Shown piece after piece: positions 32,070 to 40,754 of a stretch of 56,678 bases of DNA (its first letter is position 1; each line of letters begins with the position of its first letter). The stretch lies in assembly GCA_046598935.1 (NCBI GenBank), contig JBKJHW010000040.1:1-56678 (forward strand), in the 5' to 3' direction. The stretch comes from SCUN01 sp046598935 (GTDB lineage: Bacteria > Acidobacteriota > Vicinamibacteria > Vicinamibacterales > SCN-69-37). Below the pieces are notes generated by a model. It saw only the letters and a list, made by a program, of their open reading frames with translations. It did no database searches and had not been told where the DNA came from. Made by a program: the position numbers and the translations under genes.

Positions 32070-33236
32070 TCAGCCCGCCTGCGCCGGCGCGTCGGCGGGC
32101 AGGTTGTGACTCAACACGAGCACCGTCAGGTCGTCGATAAGCCGCGCCTCGCCCGCATGCCGGTCAACAGCGGCCAGGATGGCGCGGCCGAGCCGCTCGG
32201 GATCGTGCGTGGCCGCGGCGCTGATGGTCGCGGACAAATGGCTCTCGTCGAATTCCTGGCCGCGGACGTTTTCTGCCTCGGTGATGCCGTCGCTGTAAAG
32301 GATGAGCGCATCACCCGGGTTGAGCTGTGCGTGATGCGCCTCGTAGGTCGAACCTTCGAACATCCCGAGCGCGATGTTGCCGCCCGTCAGCCGGTCGAAT
32401 GTCCCGTCGCGCCGGTGAATCAGCGGCGGCAGATGCCCGGCGTTCACATACTCGAGCGCGCCGGTTCGCGGATCGTACATCCCGTAAAACAGCGTAATGA
32501 ATCGCGAACCCGGAGCGTGCCGCACGATCTGCGCGTTGAGTCGCGCGAGCAGGCGCGCCGATTCGAGTCCTTCGTCGACGAGCGTACGCATCATCGCCAG
32601 CAGCAACGCCATGAGCAGCGCCGCCGGGCTGCCTTTGCCCGAGACGTCGCCGACGGTGACGATGAGCCGGCCGTCGGGGAGGGGAAGGATGTCGTAGAAA
32701 TCGCCGCCGACCGTGTTGGCGGGTCGCGTGAGGCCGCACGTGCGCGACGGGCCGGACTCCGTGGTCCCGCCCGGCAACATCGCGAGTTGAATATCACGCG
32801 CGATTTCGAGATCGCCCTTCAGCGACAGCCGGTCGGCGATCTCCATCAGCATGAGCATCTGCAACCCGAGAAAACCGAGCAGCAGTTTCAGGGAGCCCGG
32901 CTCCCAGTGCGGCAGCGGCACGCTGAGGTGAAACGGGAACAGCATCACTCGCGTCGCGCTGACGCCGCGGAAGAGCTCCATCAGCCCGACGAAGGTGAGC
33001 ACCACTGAAACGCCGTAGAGGATCCGGCGCGCCGGCGTGAGGCGCATGGAGAAGCGCACGAAGAGCTCGCGCGAGTACGTCAACCAGCGCGTGTACCACG
33101 GCATCCGCCCGATTTTTTCGACGTCGAGGCCGCGCGTGAAATAGCGGTACGCCTCGGGCGCGTCGCGCGTAAACAGGCGCTGAACGTCCGCCGACTTCAA
33201 GTCGCGCGTGTAGTCGTCGAAGAACTTCTTCGGCAT
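32070..33236 (-). CDS. membrane-associated SpoIIE/RsbU-type PP2C phosphatase
   Basis: The N-terminal 75 residues are basic and amphipathic. Two hydrophobic segments follow (ILYGVSVVLTFVGLMELF and LKLLLGFLGLQMLMLMEIA), then a short signalling helix (DLEIARDIQLAMLPGG). The phosphatase domain at about residues 150-380 has metal motifs TVGGDFYDILPL, TVGDVSGKGSPAALLMA, YSDGITEA and IDDLTVLVL. Such proteins dephosphorylate STAS-domain anti-anti-sigma factors. Its ATG overlaps the TGA of the kbl-like gene (TGATG), so the two are translationally coupled, though a functional link is not obvious. It is the second SpoIIE-type phosphatase in the window. Confidence 0.92.
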   Translation of the reverse strand: MPKKFFDDYTRDLKSADVQRLFTRDAPEAYRYFTRGLDVEKIGRMPWYTRWLTYSRELFVRFSMRLTPARRILYGVSVVLTFVGLMELFRGVSATRVMLFPFHLSVPLPHWEPGSLKLLLGFLGLQMLMLMEIADRLSLKGDLEIARDIQLAMLPGGTTESGPSRTCGLTRPANTVGGDFYDILPLPDGRLIVTVGDVSGKGSPAALLMALLLAMMRTLVDEGLESARLLARLNAQIVRHAPGSRFITLFYGMYDPRTGALEYVNAGHLPPLIHRRDGTFDRLTGGNIALGMFEGSTYEAHHAQLNPGDALILYSDGITEAENVRGQEFDESHLSATISAAATHDPERLGRAILAAVDRHAGEARLIDDLTVLVLSHNLPADAPAQAG

Positions 33237-34417
33237 CAGATCAGCCCGAGTTCGTGGCCCACCTTCTTAAAGACGTCGAGCGCGTACTGAAGTTCCTCGC
33301 GCGTGTGCGCCGCCGAGACAATCGTGCGGACCCGGGCCTTGTCGCGCGCCACGGTCGGGAACGCGATGCCGGAGGCGAACACGCCTTCCTCGAACAGCCG
33401 GTCCGACAGCTTCATCGCCAGCGCGCCTTCCCCGGCGATCACCGGCGTGATCGGGCTCTCGCTGATACCGGTGTTGAAGCCCAGCGATTGCAGGCCTTTC
33501 TTGAAAAAGCGCGTGTTGTCCCAGAGCTTGTCGATCAGCTCGGGCTCGTGTTCGAGAATATCGAGCGCCGCGATGCACGCCGCGGCCACGCCGGGCGGGT
33601 GCGACGTCGAGAAGAGGAACGGCCGCGCGCGATGGTACAGAAATTCGATGAAGTCTTTCGTGCCGGCGACGTAGCCGCCGAGCGAGCCGAGCGCCTTGGA
33701 CAGCGTGCCGACCTGGATGTCGACGCGGCCGTGCATCTTGAAGTGATCGATCGTGCCGCGCCCGTTCGCGCCAAACACGCCGCTCGCATGCGCATCGTCG
33801 ACCATCATGATGCAGCCGAACTCATCGGCGAGATCCGAGAGCGCCGGCAGCGGGCCGAGATCGCCATCCATACTGAAGACACCGTCGGTGATCAGAAGTT
33901 TTTTCTGCGCGACGGGCAGACCCTCGAGGATCTTGCGCGCGGCGTCGACGTCTTTGTGCGGAAACACTTTGATCGGCGCTTTGCTCAGACGGCAGCCGTC
34001 GATGATGCTCGCGTGATTGAGCTCATCGGAAATAATCACATCGTCTTTGTTGAGAATCGCCGAGACGGCGCCGGCGTTGGCCGTGAAGCCGCTTTGAAAG
34101 ACCACGACGGCTTCGGTTTTCTTGAACACCGCGAGCCGGCGTTCGAGCTCCATGTGAATCGACATCGTGCCGGCGATCGTGCGCACGGCGCCGGATCCTG
34201 CGCCGTACTTCTCGGTGGCCGCGACCATGGCGGCGACGAGCTTTGGATGATTCGCAAGGCCGAGGTAATTGTTGGACGAGAGGTTGACGACGCGCCTGCC
34301 GTCGAACTCAGCGGATGAATCCTGGCCGCTCTCGAGAATGCGGAGCTTGCGGTACAGCCCCTGCTGCTTGAGGGTATCGAGCTCAGCCGTCAGAAAGGCC
34401 AGCGGGTCCTTGCGCAT
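33236..34417 (-). CDS. kbl: glycine C-acetyltransferase / 2-amino-3-ketobutyrate CoA ligase-like PLP enzyme
   Basis: An alpha-oxoamine synthase of 393 residues that would condense glycine with an acyl-CoA. Signature segments include SSNNYLGLANHP, SDELNHASIIDGCRLSKA, MMVDDAHASGVFG and the PLP-lysine region VGTLSKALGSLGGYVAG. The C-terminus (FKKVGHELGLI) resembles the end of Kbl, which works with threonine dehydrogenase in threonine breakdown. 8-amino-7-oxononanoate synthase (BioF) is the close alternative; no tdh or bio gene is adjacent to decide. ATG 34417 starts the conserved N-terminal helix; the frame is open 60 codons further but that part is arginine-rich and unlike the family. Confidence 0.82.
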   Translation of the reverse strand: MRKDPLAFLTAELDTLKQQGLYRKLRILESGQDSSAEFDGRRVVNLSSNNYLGLANHPKLVAAMVAATEKYGAGSGAVRTIAGTMSIHMELERRLAVFKKTEAVVVFQSGFTANAGAVSAILNKDDVIISDELNHASIIDGCRLSKAPIKVFPHKDVDAARKILEGLPVAQKKLLITDGVFSMDGDLGPLPALSDLADEFGCIMMVDDAHASGVFGANGRGTIDHFKMHGRVDIQVGTLSKALGSLGGYVAGTKDFIEFLYHRARPFLFSTSHPPGVAAACIAALDILEHEPELIDKLWDNTRFFKKGLQSLGFNTGISESPITPVIAGEGALAMKLSDRLFEEGVFASGIAFPTVARDKARVRTIVSAAHTREELQYALDVFKKVGHELGLI

Positions 34418-34425
34418 GGCACAGT

Positions 34426-36417
34426 CTATCGAATCGCGAAGAGCCGGTCGGTGCCGCTTTCTTGTCCAACGGTAGAGGCGAGCTCGCGCCCGCCGGCGTT
34501 GCGAATCCACGCGGAGATCATCGGGCCCTTGGCTTCGGGAAACGGCTGTTCGTGAACGACCACATGCGTGACGCCGGCGTCGAGCAATGCGTTCCATGCT
34601 GCCGGTTTGTCGAGCGGGTCGTTCTCGAGATACGACTTCAGGAGGAGGTACGGCTGCGGGAAGAATCCGGAGAACCCGTTGATCAGCGGCTTGCGGTGGA
34701 ACCCCGCGAAGTACATCGACCGGATCTCGAAGGGATTCGACCCGAACGGGAACTCCGCCAGGACCGTGCCTTTCGGCAGCGCCTCAACCGCCTCGTACAC
34801 GGCGCCGAGCCGGCCCGGCTGCGGAAATCCGGTGCCGATGTACTCGTAGTGCGGCACCCACAACACTTTGCTCGTGATGAATGGCACGACGCGGCCTTCA
34901 TAGACGATCCCGGCCGACACTGCCGCGGCGACAATGTAGCCGATCAGGCGATGACGCCGCGCAATGGCCGCGATTCCGATGCCGCACAGGGCCGAGATAA
35001 AGAGGGCGGCCAGCATGAAATACCGCGCCGGTACTCGAAGCCCATCGAACCCGGGCACGAAGTGGTAGAGCAGTGAATACGGGCCCGCCCCGATCGACGT
35101 GCCCTTCACATAAATCACCGGGCCGAACGCGAGCGCGATCGCCAGCAGCCACGCGCACACGATGAAACCGCCCCGCGAGAGGAAGAACACCCGCAACCAC
35201 CGGCGGAATCCTGGAAGCAGCGCCATCGCGAGCGCGAGGACGACAAGCGTGTGCGTCGAAATATCGGTGATCTGGCGCACACGGATGCGGCCCCACCAAT
35301 CACGGACAACGCCGCCGCCGAACACCAGCAGCCAGAACCACGCGGCGAAGAGCAGCACGCCCGAAATTCCGAGCAGGACTGTGGCCCATTTCTCCCAGCG
35401 TCTGGTTTCGCGAAGGCGTTGCCTGCGGCCGCGGCGAACCGATGCGCCAAACACGACGAGCACGCCGACAGCGCCGGCCGCGAGAATCGTCGCCCCGGGA
35501 AACGCCGCACCCTCCGGGCCTGTGTACGCTCTCAGCCCTCGCCAGACACCGAGGGTGTCCGGCGCTGTTCCCAATGCCCATGTGTCGGCGGAGAAGAAAC
35601 GCACCTCCTGTGCTGATCGGCGGCCCAACTCTCCGGCGTGATCGCGCACCGAAATGTAGGGACGCAGAAACGGCCACAGCACGACGAGCCCGACGACTGC
35701 CGCTGCACCGACCTGCACCCAGGTCCGCCGGTGACGCCACGCGCCCTGGCGAAGCCCTTCCAGAATGCAGAAGGCCGCGGCAAACGGCGTAAAGAAGAAC
35801 AGGTAGTACCCGCACGAGAGAGCCTGCACGACCACGGCCGCGACGCCGCCGATGAGCGCCCGGGGGCGCGCGGTCGCGAAGTACCGTTGAAAGCCGTAGA
35901 GCGCGAGCGGCATCCACTGCGTCGAGATGACCTGCAGATGTGTGTACTGCTCCGCGCGGTACGGCGCAAACGCGAATGCGAGGCCCGCGACAAACCCCGC
36001 CAGCGGCTGGCCCGTCAATTCCCGGACGAACAGATACATGCCGAGCGCCGACAACACGATCGCCGAGAGAAACAGCAGGTTGTAGCACAGGATAATGTTG
36101 TCGGTGGCCGCGAAGATCGGCAGGATCTGCAGCATCTGAGGAGTCAGATGCTCGGAGAACGCGATCGTACTCTGCGCGGGATAGAAGATGTTGCCGTTCC
36201 AGTAATCGGCGAGCGCATGCAGGTCGCCCGACAGAAATCGCAACACCTGGCCGCCGGTCCACATCATCACCCACGAGCTGAAGACGGGGTCACCCACGTC
36301 GGGCACGATGCGCGTAGTCATGACCGACACGAGCGGCCATGTCCCGATAATCGTGATCAGCGAGAAGAGGGCGGCGACGATCCAGCCGTTGGCCATCGCC
36401 CGGGCGAGCCGCGACAT
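34426..36417 (-). CDS. multi-pass membrane protein, GT-C glycosyltransferase-like
   Basis: About 663 residues with a dozen or more hydrophobic segments, starting WIVAALFSLITIIGTWPLV. An acidic pair (VPDVGDPVFSSWVM) follows the first helix on the expected periplasmic side. This pattern, with FYPAQSTIAFSEHLTPQM, resembles polyprenyl-phosphate-dependent GT-C enzymes and related uncharacterised membrane proteins. The C-terminal 150 residues are soluble, with LPKGTVLAEFPFGSNPFEIRSMY. The GT2 gene directly upstream (22-bp gap) would provide a polyprenyl-phosphate sugar, so this protein is a likely acceptor-side glycosyltransferase. ATG 36417 is chosen because it precedes the first membrane helix. 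Confidence 0.72.
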   Translation of the reverse strand: MSRLARAMANGWIVAALFSLITIIGTWPLVSVMTTRIVPDVGDPVFSSWVMMWTGGQVLRFLSGDLHALADYWNGNIFYPAQSTIAFSEHLTPQMLQILPIFAATDNIILCYNLLFLSAIVLSALGMYLFVRELTGQPLAGFVAGLAFAFAPYRAEQYTHLQVISTQWMPLALYGFQRYFATARPRALIGGVAAVVVQALSCGYYLFFFTPFAAAFCILEGLRQGAWRHRRTWVQVGAAAVVGLVVLWPFLRPYISVRDHAGELGRRSAQEVRFFSADTWALGTAPDTLGVWRGLRAYTGPEGAAFPGATILAAGAVGVLVVFGASVRRGRRQRLRETRRWEKWATVLLGISGVLLFAAWFWLLVFGGGVVRDWWGRIRVRQITDISTHTLVVLALAMALLPGFRRWLRVFFLSRGGFIVCAWLLAIALAFGPVIYVKGTSIGAGPYSLLYHFVPGFDGLRVPARYFMLAALFISALCGIGIAAIARRHRLIGYIVAAAVSAGIVYEGRVVPFITSKVLWVPHYEYIGTGFPQPGRLGAVYEAVEALPKGTVLAEFPFGSNPFEIRSMYFAGFHRKPLINGFSGFFPQPYLLLKSYLENDPLDKPAAWNALLDAGVTHVVVHEQPFPEAKGPMISAWIRNAGGRELASTVGQESGTDRLFAIR

Positions 36418-36439
36418 TACCGCCCCGCCATACGGCACG

Positions 36440-37153
36440 TCATCTCTGTGACGAAGGACGCCAGCGCGCGTACCGGAGGATCACCCACACCGCCTGCACC
36501 CCGTCCTTGAAGCCGATCTTCTTGCCTTCGGCATACGTGCGGCCGTTGTAGGAAATGGGGATTTCGTAGACGCGCGCGCGCAACCGCGCCACCTTGCACG
36601 TGATCTCGGGCTCGATGCCGAAGCGCTGCGACTGAAGATCGAGCCGCCGGACGACGTCGTGCGTCAGCGCCTTGTAGCAGGTCTCCATGTCGGTGAGGTT
36701 GAGATCCGAGAACATGTTCGAGAGCAGCGTCAGCAGCCTGTTGCCCACCGAGTGCCAGAAATACAGCACGCGGTGCCCGCGCGGTGATCCGAGAAATCGT
36801 GACCCGAAGACGACATCGGCAACGCCGCGCAGGATCGGATCGATCAGTTGCGGCAGCTCGGCCGGATCGTATTCGAGATCGGCGTCCTGGATGACCATGA
36901 TGTCGCCGGTCGCTTCCTGCATGCCGCGCCACACGGCCGCGCCCTTGCCGCAATTTTTCGGCTGGAAAAATACCCGCACATTCGGGCTCGCGCTGAGCTC
37001 CTGCAGAATTTCCCGCGTCCCGTCCGTCGAGCCGTCGTCCACAATCACGATCTCGCGGTCGAGACCGAGCAGGTCGACCCGATTGACGCGAGCGACGATC
37101 TCCCGGATAGTTTTCGTTTCGTTGTATGCCGGGATGATGATCGAAAGCTTCAT
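36440..37153 (-). CDS. GT2 glycosyltransferase, dolichol-phosphate mannose synthase-like
   Basis: The 237-residue protein begins MKLSIIIPAYNETKTIREI and has VIVDDGSTDGTREIL, an IQDADLEYDPAELPQLI segment containing the DAD metal motif, VFGSRFLG, and a late EITCKVARL strand. This is the DPM1/GtrB-type GT-A fold that charges a polyprenyl phosphate with one sugar. There are no C-terminal membrane helices, so it acts at the inner face of the membrane. ATG 37153 begins the canonical first strand; a GTG at 37174 overlapping the stop of the AI-2E gene (GTGA) is a possible start that would add seven residues and couple translation. Confidence 0.93.
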   Translation of the reverse strand: MKLSIIIPAYNETKTIREIVARVNRVDLLGLDREIVIVDDGSTDGTREILQELSASPNVRVFFQPKNCGKGAAVWRGMQEATGDIMVIQDADLEYDPAELPQLIDPILRGVADVVFGSRFLGSPRGHRVLYFWHSVGNRLLTLLSNMFSDLNLTDMETCYKALTHDVVRRLDLQSQRFGIEPEITCKVARLRARVYEIPISYNGRTYAEGKKIGFKDGVQAVWVILRYARWRPSSQR

Positions 37154-37170
37154 GTTATTTGTGACGGTCG

Positions 37171-38235
37171 TCACGCCGGTTCGCGCGAATCAAGGTAGTC
37201 GCGAATCAGGATCTGGATGACCGCGGCCGTCGGCACGGCGAGCAATGCACCGATGACGCCGAGCAGCTCGGCGCCGACAAGAATCGCGACCATCACGATC
37301 AGCGGGCTTACGCCGGTCTGCGACTTCATCAATTTCGGAATAATGAGGTTGTTCTCGATCTGCTGCTGAACAAACAGGAAGCCCGCGGTCATCATCGCCG
37401 CATTCGGGCTGACCGTGAGCGCGACGAGCACGCAGGGGACCGCGGCGATGATCGGACCGACGATCGGAATCAGTTCGCCGATCGCGCAAATGAGCGCCAG
37501 GACATAGAAGTAGGGCAGCCCGATCAGCCAGAAGCCGAGGCCCGCCGTGGCGCCGATCAACACGCACAGGCCCATCTGGCCGCCCAGCCACGCCCCGACC
37601 TTGGACGCGACGTCCGACGAAATCCGCCACCAGTGCCCGCGTGATTCTTTGGGCAGCGCGCGCACGTACATCCGAAAGAGGCTCTCGCCATCGAGCAGGA
37701 AATACACGGAGAGCAGCACGACGGTGAACGCGCTGAGCAACCCCGCGGCCACGCGGTTGACCGCGACGACCATGCTGGTGACCGCCGCGTTGGGGTCTGG
37801 GCCGGGATCGAGCAGCTCCCGCATCGTAAAAACACGGCGTTGGAGCTGATGGTCGACCAGCCACCGCTGGACCTTGTTCGAGAACTCGGGCGCGCGCTCC
37901 CACAGCTCCGCCGCCTGCAGGATGAAGGGCGGAACGACGAGCAGATAGAGACCAACGAGCAGGACCGCACCGGTGAGGTAAAACACAAGCACCGCAGCCC
38001 ATCGCGGCGTTTTTCGCTTGGAGCCGAACCACCGCTGCTTCTCGAGCCACGCGATCGCCGGGCTGATGCCAAGCGCCAGGATCAGGCTCAGATAAACGAG
38101 CGTGAGAGCGGCGCGGACCGTGTACAGACTCCACGCAAGCCCCCAGCCGACCAATGCCGCCATAACCGCGAACACGATGAGCCGGCGCGTCCGATCTTCA
38201 ATCAAGGAGTCTTCAGTCATCGAGTCTTCAGTCAT
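37171..38235 (-). CDS. AI-2E/PerM-family membrane transporter
   Basis: The 354-residue inner-membrane protein has paired N-terminal helices (LIVFAVMAALVGWGLAWSLY, then LTLVYLSLILALGISPAIAW) and a central soluble stretch. The C-terminal half carries the family's conserved IGLPYFYVLALICAIGELIPIVGPIIAAVP and QQIENNLIIPKLMKSQTGVSPL. The family includes the proposed AI-2 exporter TqsA and sodium/proton antiporters; the substrate is unknown here. Its ATG overlaps the aminotransferase stop as ATGA. The first ten residues are two copies of MTEDS from a 15-bp tandem duplication, which also provides a second start at 38220. Confidence 0.9.
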   Translation of the reverse strand: MTEDSMTEDSLIEDRTRRLIVFAVMAALVGWGLAWSLYTVRAALTLVYLSLILALGISPAIAWLEKQRWFGSKRKTPRWAAVLVFYLTGAVLLVGLYLLVVPPFILQAAELWERAPEFSNKVQRWLVDHQLQRRVFTMRELLDPGPDPNAAVTSMVVAVNRVAAGLLSAFTVVLLSVYFLLDGESLFRMYVRALPKESRGHWWRISSDVASKVGAWLGGQMGLCVLIGATAGLGFWLIGLPYFYVLALICAIGELIPIVGPIIAAVPCVLVALTVSPNAAMMTAGFLFVQQQIENNLIIPKLMKSQTGVSPLIVMVAILVGAELLGVIGALLAVPTAAVIQILIRDYLDSREPA

Positions 38236-38236
38236 C
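38207..38236. repeat. 15-bp tandem duplication over the AI-2E gene start
   Basis: GAGTCTTCAGTCATC occurs at 38207-38221 and 38222-38236, giving two in-frame ATG codons and the N-terminus MTEDSMTEDS. A degenerate third copy follows inside the gene (LIEDR). Confidence 0.9.
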
Positions 38237-39449
38237 GAGCGCAGAAATCCCGCGCGTACGCGACAAGGTCGTCGTAGATCGCAGTCAGTTCATCGGGCGA
38301 GGCGAGGTACACAATGCGAAAGAAACCCTGATCGGCCGGCATGCCGAATCCGGAACCGTACACGCACAGGATTCCGGCGTCTCGCAGTAATCCCAAAACG
38401 AAATCCTCGTCCGTTTTCCCGGGAGGCAGGAGTACTTGCGGCATCACATAAAAAGCCGCGCGCGGCGCAACGCATTTGAGATCCGGCGACGCGCTCAGCC
38501 GCGACATCGTCAGATGGGCGCGCACTTTGAGCGCCTCGATGAACGTCGCCTGATGCGAACGATCGCCGTTGAGCGCGGCTTCCACAGCGAACTGCATCGG
38601 CCCGGGGCTGCACAATCTGCCGTCGGCCAGCTTTTTGATCGCGGCCAGAACTTCGTCAAGCCGCTCGGTGCGTCCGCACGCGAGCCACCCGCCGCGCCAG
38701 CCGGGCGCCACGTACGCCTTCGAGAGCGATGAGTACGAAATGATCGGCGCATCCGGATAGAGCGAGCCATAGAGCGGCGCCGGGCCGTCGAACGCGAGGT
38801 CGCCGTACACCTCGTCTGCCATCAACACGATGTTCGCGCGGTCGGCCAGTTCGATCAGCGCCTTGCGGGTGGCGGTCGGATAAATCGCGCCGGTCGGATT
38901 GTTCGGGTCGATGACGACGAGCGCGCGCGTGGCCGGCGATATCAGCCGCTTCACATCGTCAAGGTCGGGTTGCCAGTCGTTCGACGGATCGGTGCGGTAA
39001 AAAACCGCGCGGGCGCCGAGCTTCGCAAGCACGGCGGTGTAGAGCGGATAGGTGGGCGTCGGCACGAGCACTTCGTCGCCGGCGTCGGCAATGGCGCCGA
39101 GCGTCAGCTCGATGCCTTCGGATGTGCCCGACGTGATGATGCAGCGATCGGCCGAGACCGGCATGCCGCGCGAGGTGTATTCGCGCGCGACCGCATCGCG
39201 CGCCGGCGCGACGCCGACCGACGACGTGTAGCCGTTGTGGCCGTCGCGCATCGCTTTCTCGACGGCGGCAATGAGATGCGGCGGCGTGTGAAAGCCGAAC
39301 GGGATCGGATCGCCGATGTTGAGATAGCGGACCTTGCGGCCGGCGGCCTCCACTTTGCGGGCCTCAGCCACGATGTTGCGGATGGCGTAGGTGAACCCGC
39401 GCACCCGGGCTGAGACCCGGATCGGCGTTGATGAAGACGTGGAGGACAT
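38232..39449 (-). CDS. class I/II PLP-dependent aminotransferase (AlaA/AspC-like)
   Basis: A fold-type I aminotransferase of 405 residues. Visible are YLNIGDPIPFGFHTPPHL, the substrate-loop HNGYTSSVG, SGTSEGIELTLGAIADAGDEVLVPTPTYPLY, the NNPTGAIY motif, MADEVYGDLAF, and the PLP lysine in SYSSLSKAYVAPGWRGGW. The pattern is closest to glutamate-pyruvate (alanine) aminotransferases that begin with an IRNIVAEARKVEAAGRKV helix, but the specificity is not determined. It is the first gene of a four-gene minus-strand run with overlapping junctions (AI-2E permease, GT2, membrane glycosyltransferase). Confidence 0.9.
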   Translation of the reverse strand: MSSTSSSTPIRVSARVRGFTYAIRNIVAEARKVEAAGRKVRYLNIGDPIPFGFHTPPHLIAAVEKAMRDGHNGYTSSVGVAPARDAVAREYTSRGMPVSADRCIITSGTSEGIELTLGAIADAGDEVLVPTPTYPLYTAVLAKLGARAVFYRTDPSNDWQPDLDDVKRLISPATRALVVIDPNNPTGAIYPTATRKALIELADRANIVLMADEVYGDLAFDGPAPLYGSLYPDAPIISYSSLSKAYVAPGWRGGWLACGRTERLDEVLAAIKKLADGRLCSPGPMQFAVEAALNGDRSHQATFIEALKVRAHLTMSRLSASPDLKCVAPRAAFYVMPQVLLPPGKTDEDFVLGLLRDAGILCVYGSGFGMPADQGFFRIVYLASPDELTAIYDDLVAYARDFCAR

Positions 39450-39519
39450 GGTCTGTCGGTTCTCTGGGGGCTAATCGTACAACGCCCTGCAGCCGAAACC
39501 TTTCCGAAGGGGTGTCGGC

Positions 39520-40182
39520 ATGGCTCGGCGAATTCACCGGATTCACACGATTTGCACGGTTTTGGCGGCTTGCGCCCTTTTCGCCGTCCCGGGTGCCGCG
39601 GCGGCCCAGATGCTGGGCGTGGGGCCGCGATTCAGCATGGTCCGAGGGGATCTGGCGACCAACACACCGAGCACAAGGTTTGTGGGCGGCAGCCTGAGAC
39701 TGAACACCTCGAAGATGGTCGGGTTCGAGGGCTCGCTGGACCTTCGAACCACCTGGGACACCGCAAAAACCCAGCGGCTCCGCGAGACCCCGCTCCAGGG
39801 GTCCCTCCTGATATATCCCTTCCGATCCGTCCTTTCGCCCTATGCGCTGGGCGGTATGGGCGTGTACACACGCACGTACGAAGTGCTCGGCGCCGGGGGC
39901 GTGATTGCCCAGAGTGCGCAGGAGCGAAAGACGGGCATGCACCTCGGGTTTGGCGGCGAGCTTCGGCTTGCGAAGCATGCCGTTGCCTATGTCGATTACA
40001 GATATCGCTTCGTCAAGTTTGGTGACGGGACCAGTTCGAGCGGGACGACAACGGCGTCGGCGAACGGGACAGCATCCGACTTCGCGATGAAGGCGCTCCT
40101 CGCCACGATTCCCGGAATGGAGCTGCTGAAGTTCTCACACCAGGGTTCAATGTGGACCGGAGGGGTCGCGTTCGTCTTTTGA
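39520..40182 (+). CDS. outer-membrane beta-barrel protein
   Basis: A signal peptide (TICTVLAACALFAVPGAAAAQ) is followed by about 190 residues of alternating amphipathic strands: GPRFSMVRGD, GGSLRLNTSKMVGFEGSLDLR, LQGSLLIYPF, YALGGMGVYTRTYEV, LGFGGELRLAKHAVAYVDYRYRFV. The chain ends in a terminal aromatic strand, WTGGVAFVF. The final phenylalanine is the usual BAM recognition signal. This size fits an eight-strand OmpX/OmpA-N-like barrel. The specific role is unknown. It lies 70 bp from the divergent aminotransferase gene and just ahead of doxX. Confidence 0.78.
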   Translation: MARRIHRIHTICTVLAACALFAVPGAAAAQMLGVGPRFSMVRGDLATNTPSTRFVGGSLRLNTSKMVGFEGSLDLRTTWDTAKTQRLRETPLQGSLLIYPFRSVLSPYALGGMGVYTRTYEVLGAGGVIAQSAQERKTGMHLGFGGELRLAKHAVAYVDYRYRFVKFGDGTSSSGTTTASANGTASDFAMKALLATIPGMELLKFSHQGSMWTGGVAFVF

Positions 40183-40219
40183 CGTGGCACAATGTGCCCA
40201 ACAGAGAAGGGCAGGGCAC

Positions 40220-40705
40220 ATGGTTGGAGTGGGATTACTCGTTCTGCGCATTGCCCTTTGCGTCATTTTCTTCGCCCATGGCGGCAATAAGCTGTTCGGT
40301 TTGTTCGGCGGCCCCGGCATCGGCCCTGGCGGCCTGACCGCAACCTCCGCATTTTTCGAAACGCTGGGCCTTCAGCCGGCGTTCATTCTCGCCGTCATCG
40401 ACGCGGTGGTTGAAGTTGTCGGCTCGATCCTGATCCTTTTCGGTTTTCTCACACGTTGGGCATCAGCGGCGTTGGCGATCTCGATGGCCGTCGCGATATG
40501 GAAGGCGCACCTCCCGTGGGGATTCTTTCTTAACTGGACGGGCGCGCCCGATCGCGGACATGGCGTCGAGTTCGCGTTAATGCTGTTGCTCGCGTTGGTG
40601 GCGTTGGCCCTCACCGGCGGCGGCGATTGGTCGCTCGACGGCAGAAATCAACGGGCGGCCGATCGTGACGCGGCAGGAAGAGCCCGCATTCGAAACAAAA
40701 TGTAA
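40220..40705 (+). CDS. DoxX-family membrane protein
   Basis: The 161-residue protein has four hydrophobic helices: VGLLVLRIALCVIFFAHGGNKLF, PAFILAVIDAVVEVVGSILILFG, WASAALAISMAVAIW and FALMLLLALVALALTG. The GVGLLVLRI..FxxHGxxKLFG signature with a glycine-rich GGPGIGPGG loop is typical of DoxX/DoxD-like proteins, which are linked to thiol and quinone chemistry in some bacteria. ATG 40220 follows GGGCAGGGCAC and precedes the first helix; an upstream in-frame start would add a polar stretch. The C-terminal 25 residues are charged. Confidence 0.85.
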   Translation: MVGVGLLVLRIALCVIFFAHGGNKLFGLFGGPGIGPGGLTATSAFFETLGLQPAFILAVIDAVVEVVGSILILFGFLTRWASAALAISMAVAIWKAHLPWGFFLNWTGAPDRGHGVEFALMLLLALVALALTGGGDWSLDGRNQRAADRDAAGRARIRNKM

Positions 40706-40710
40706 GTCTC

Positions 40711-40740
40711 GGGTGCACGGGTGCACGGGTGCACGGGTGC
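40711..40740. repeat. GGGTGCAC tandem repeat, 3.75 copies
   Basis: Three exact copies of GGGTGCAC and a fourth missing two bases fill most of the gap between doxX and the SDR gene, ending 15 bp before the SDR start codon. The unit includes the palindrome GTGCAC. Confidence 0.9.
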
Positions 40741-40754
40741 TTTAAGCTGTACAG

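Noticed and set aside
40711..40740. GGGTGCAC array as a CRISPR remnant
   Set aside because: Units are 8 bp and contiguous, with no spacers and no cas genes.
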